From: Pterobdella sp. o SKG-2022
Taxonomy: Eukaryota > Annelida > Clitellata > Hirudinida > Piscicolidae
Length of the DNA: 64,000 nucleotides
Assembly: GCA_964035795.1 (NCBI GenBank)
Contig: OZ038322.1
Location: 15,795,447-15,859,446, forward strand
Reading direction: 5' to 3'
Below, piece by piece: positions 60,914-64,000 of this stretch. Every line of letters starts with the position of its first letter. The first letter of the stretch is position 1. The position numbers and the translations under genes were made by a program. A model generated the notes under the pieces. The model saw only the letters and a program-made list of their open reading frames with translations. It did no database searches and was not told the DNA's origin.

Positions 60914-62390
60914 TTTGTAGGGCGCACATTTTGCAAGCTAGGTATCTGCAGAGGCGCTGCTCTAATCAGAAGGGCTATGAGAGAGAAATTTGGTTATAAA
61001 GATGCGTCTTTAAACGCTTGCGAAAAACTTTAAGAGAAGGTGAAAGACGGAGATTAAGTGGAAGAGAGTTCCATAACTGAGGGGCGATATGCGAGAAGGA
61101 GCGATATAAAAGAGTTAGAAGAGACAGGCTGATGCAGCCATAAACCAGAGTTCGAAGACCTGAGAGACTCAGGAGTCTATCTAATGGAAAGACGGTCATA
61201 TAAATAAGCCGGCTGATTAAAATATAAGGTGTTAGCGGTGAGCCATAGCAATTTTAACTGGGCTCTTAGTGCGACCGGCAGCCAATGAAGGCGATCGAGA
61301 CAAGTGCGAGATGAAGAATAGTAGTCGGCTTGAAGAACGGTTTTAGCAGCACGATTTTGGAGAGATTGCAACTTAGAAATAAGACAGTTCGGGAGTCGAC
61401 AAAGAAGAGAGTTACAGTAATCAATCCTTGAAAGAACTAAAGAGATGATCAGAGCAACGGCAGTGTCAAAGGGTAGGAACTTGCGTGCCTGTCTGGTCGC
61501 ATGGAGATGAAAGTTGGATGCTTGTATGATCTGAGAGACAAAGTGTGTAAAGTTGAGTCTAGAATCAAGAGTTACACCTAGTATCTTCAGTTTGGACGTT
61601 ACGGAAAGAGTAGTGCCGTCAAAGATAACTTCAGTGGGAAGATTGGATTTGGAAAGGAGTATGGGACTGCCTAAAAACATCACTTCGCTTTTATTAGGAT
61701 TCAACATGAGGTGGTTGTTAGAAAACCAAAGATTGAGCTCAGTGATGCATTCAGATATCTTAGTGAGGCTGGGATGAGAATCAAGGTAAGAGGCGCCTGT
61801 AAAGAGTAATATCATCAGCAAACTGATGATATAAAACGTCGTGCTTCTGTATGATCTCGCTAATAGGAGAAGTATAAAGAGAAAAGAGTATGGGCCTAAG
61901 AACAGAACCTTGAAAAACACCAAAACGAAGAGAGACAGGGGTAGAAGAAGAGCAGCTTATTTTAACAAATTGCTTGCGTTCGGAGAGATAGGACTGAAAC
62001 CAGGATAAAGCAATGCCAGAAATGTGAAAGTAGTCTCAAGGATATGCAGCATATTTGGATGATTAATGGTGTCAAAAGCTGCTGAAATATCTAAAGACAC
62101 TAAGACGGCCGCAGACCCGGTAGCACAGATATTGCGGAGGCTGTCAGTGATGTACAAAAGCGCAGTTTCCGTTGAGTGATAAGAGCGATACGCCGACTGG
62201 AAAAGGTTGAAGTTACGTAGTACAGAAACATGAAAGGATAGTCTCTTGAGAACAACCCTCTCTAAAATTGTTGAGATGGTGCTGAGGTTTGAAATTGGAC
62301 GATAATTGGATGGTTGCATGGGGTCTAGGTTATATTTTTTTAGTAAAGGAGTCACCTGCGCAGTATTGAAACAGAACACTTCACAATTTA
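60894..62390 (-). mobile_element. L2/CR1-like LINE, 5' truncated
   Basis: Minus-strand blocks: VTPLLKKYNLDP, SNYRPISNLSTISTILERVV, FNLFQSAYRSYHSTETALL, SLDISAAFDTINH, then after a frame change QGSVL and YHQFADDITLY-type catalytic residues, HLMLNPNKSEVMFLGS, LKILGVTLDSRLNF, LVLSRIDYCNSLLCRLP, RLHWLPVALRAQLK and FSHIAPQLWNSLPLNLR. Frame changes occur near 61950 and 61185. The 3' end has GCGCCTCTGCAG and GTGCGCCCTACAAATAAATA followed by the ATT repeat. The endonuclease part is absent. The element sits inside exon 2 of metalloprotease copy C. Confidence 0.88.
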
Positions 62391-62777
62391 AAATTTTTTT
62401 TTTGATATTTCATTGTTTTTTTTAATTTTTAAATGTATTTTTAACAATAAATCTTGAATGATATTGTATACATCTTTTTACACATAAGATCTTTTAAAAT
62501 ACTCAAGCTTTTATCGCTATTATAACAAAAACAAATGAATTTATTTACAAACAATATTTTATAAAAAATTTTTTTTCCATTTTTTTTTAAATTTTATTTC
62601 ATTTTCTTTCCAACAATATATCACCGTTTTTTTTTAATTTTTTGTTTTTTTTTTAAATTTTTTGTTTTCAAGGAATCATCGCTTTTGAAACAATTTAAAA
62701 TTTGACACAATAAACCGTTGATAATCTTATAATCATATTGTTCTTATTTGAATCTAACTTGCATAATCACAAAAGTA
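62391..62777. other. T-rich low-complexity stretch
   Basis: Long T-runs are broken by short A/C patches. It lies between the LINE and the unknown ORF. No gene is seen. Confidence 0.55.
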
Positions 62778-63456
62778 ATGACTGATCCAAAAAGAAGCAC
62801 TAAGCCAAATGCTGATGATGCTGATAGAGTTACACCTTTATCTGCAAGCTCGTCCAAAGCTAGTCGATTGACTGCTAGAGAACCAATGTCTCCTGCTATA
62901 GATCATCATAGCCGAGCCTTCATGACGGAGTATTTCAACAAATATCTAGAATCTGATCTAGATGAGTTGAACGTTGAAAACTTCAAGAAGTGTCTAAAGG
63001 AGATTGGTTGGTTGGATAGATATGTAGCGGACAGTTCTCCTAAGGTTGACGTTCTTAGAGTCAACAAAGAGTTAGAAGGCGCTACTGGATCTGAAATGAT
63101 CAAATCCAGGTTCGACTCATTATTAAGCAATAAAGGTAACTCCCTGCTGTTTACAAGTGCCAAGAACATGGTTTTCGCTATGCGTTGGTTATTCTTCACC
63201 AATTCTGAGAAAGAGCAAGGGAGAACATGGGTGAGGAACAATGCAGAAGTGTCTTATAAGTCTCCTCCTCCTCTCAACACGAGCAATATGCAATTACATT
63301 GGGTACATTGACACACCAACACTTGAATGCAATTGTATATATGTGCTCAAATTGAGCTCTTATATTGCTGGTAACAAGCTTCATAGAAAGTTAATTAAGA
63401 AACATGAAGAAGCTCAGATTAATGATCCTGGTTCTTTCATACATATCAATGAGTAG
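62778..63456 (+). pseudogene. Unrecognised ORF, copy 1, with one frameshift
   Basis: An open frame from ATG runs to about 63285 and continues, after a frame change, to a stop at 63456. Comparison with copy 2 shows about 8 nt missing at the shift (around 63283). The product would be about 225 aa with a Ser-rich N-terminus, FKKCLKEIGWLDRY, SRFDSLLSNKGNSLLF, MRWLFFTNSEKEQGRTWVRN, YKSPPPLN, CNYIGYIDTP and LHRKLIKKHEEAQ. There are no introns, and the codon use is less AT-rich than in nearby genes. I recognise no family; a mobile-element or virus-derived structural gene is one possibility but is only a guess. It is called a pseudogene because of the frameshift. Confidence 0.5.
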
Positions 63457-63540
63457 TCTTTATTAGTCTCTTTTCCTCCTACTAGGCTTAAATAATAATA
63501 TATTATTATCAATAGGCTTCATCTATGTATAATAAGTTGA

Positions 63541-63915
63541 TGTAATGGGAATCAACAAAGAATTGGAAGAAGCCACAGGGTCACACATGATCAAAGCTAG
63601 GTTTGATTCACTATTGAATAATAGAGGAAATTATCTACTGTTCTGAAGTGCCAAAAACTCAGTTTTTGCTATGCGCTGGCTATTATATAGTTCGACTGAG
63701 AAAGAACAATTTGGATGTGGGTGAGAAATAATGCTGACGCAAATTATAAATCTCCTCCACCTTTGAACATGTCAGTCCGAGCTATGTGTAATTACATTGG
63801 CTATGTAGATTCACCTAGGCTTAAATGTAATTGCATTTATGTTCTCAAACTCACTTCTTTCTTTGCTGGTGATAAACTTCATCAGAAATTGATGAAGAAG
63901 TATGAAGAAGCTTAG
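63541..63915 (+). pseudogene. Unrecognised ORF, copy 2, degraded
   Basis: A 5'-truncated relative of copy 1, beginning at the NKELEEATGS segment. It has an in-frame TGA where copy 1 has TTTACAAGT, and a small indel before MWVRNNADANYKSPPP. The remainder, ending LHQKLMKKYEEA then stop, is clearly homologous. The two copies lie about 85 bp apart in the same orientation. Confidence 0.6.
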
Positions 63916-64000
63916 AGCAAAAAGCCTACATCTGTCATACATAATGATGAGTGAATTATTAAACATGTGTGTCATATGATTTATATAGGTGTATGTGTAT

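Overview
This looks like a nuclear window from an invertebrate animal. The DNA is very AT-rich. Genes are split by many short GT-AG introns, there are several kinds of non-LTR retrotransposon and tRNA-derived SINEs, and the products are typically metazoan: an equilibrative nucleoside transporter, TAF13, ADAMTS-like metalloproteases, a multi-PDZ scaffold and a ciliary dynein-regulatory-complex candidate. The species cannot be named from sequence alone. I built exon models by hand from splice signals, frame continuity and paralogue comparison. Seven models join into open frames with matching phases at every junction.

Left to right. 340-9069 (+): 14-exon gene for a ~1985 aa protein with four PDZ domains separated by long Asn/Lys-rich linkers. 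9779-15572 (-): complete 10-exon equilibrative nucleoside transporter; one intron carries an internally deleted LINE with a 12-bp target-site duplication and a decayed 2A-like motif. 15940-19740 (+): CR1-like LINE with ORF1 and a broken ORF2. 23775-26143 (+): Gln-rich protein ending in a possible WH1/PH-like fold and a CRIB-like motif. 27384-34583 (-) and 41311-44777 (-): two complete ADAMTS-like metalloprotease paralogues (A and B) with three or four C-terminal six-cysteine PLAC-like modules. Between them lies 35750-38560, the footprint of a tandem duplication: a copy of the 3' end of gene B, a copy of an exon of the WH1-like gene, and a relic of gene A that lost its catalytic part. 46424-47745 (-): TAF13. 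48307-52667 (+): 17-exon KASH5-like tail-anchored coiled-coil protein, divergent from TAF13. 56216-57799 (+): intronless DRC10-like IQ protein. 59418-60893 (-): third metalloprotease copy (C), with a mutated splice acceptor and cut by an L2-like LINE (60894-62390). 62778-63915 (+): an unrecognised ORF and a degraded second copy.

The most notable local story is the metalloprotease cluster. Its exon lengths are nearly invariant among A, B and C, its cysteine modules sit on symmetric phase-1/phase-1 exons, and one tandem duplication of about 11 kb explains why a stray exon of the WH1-like gene lies inside the cluster. Several fold-back elements sharing the core CGAAGCTTTTCG are scattered through introns and intergenic DNA.
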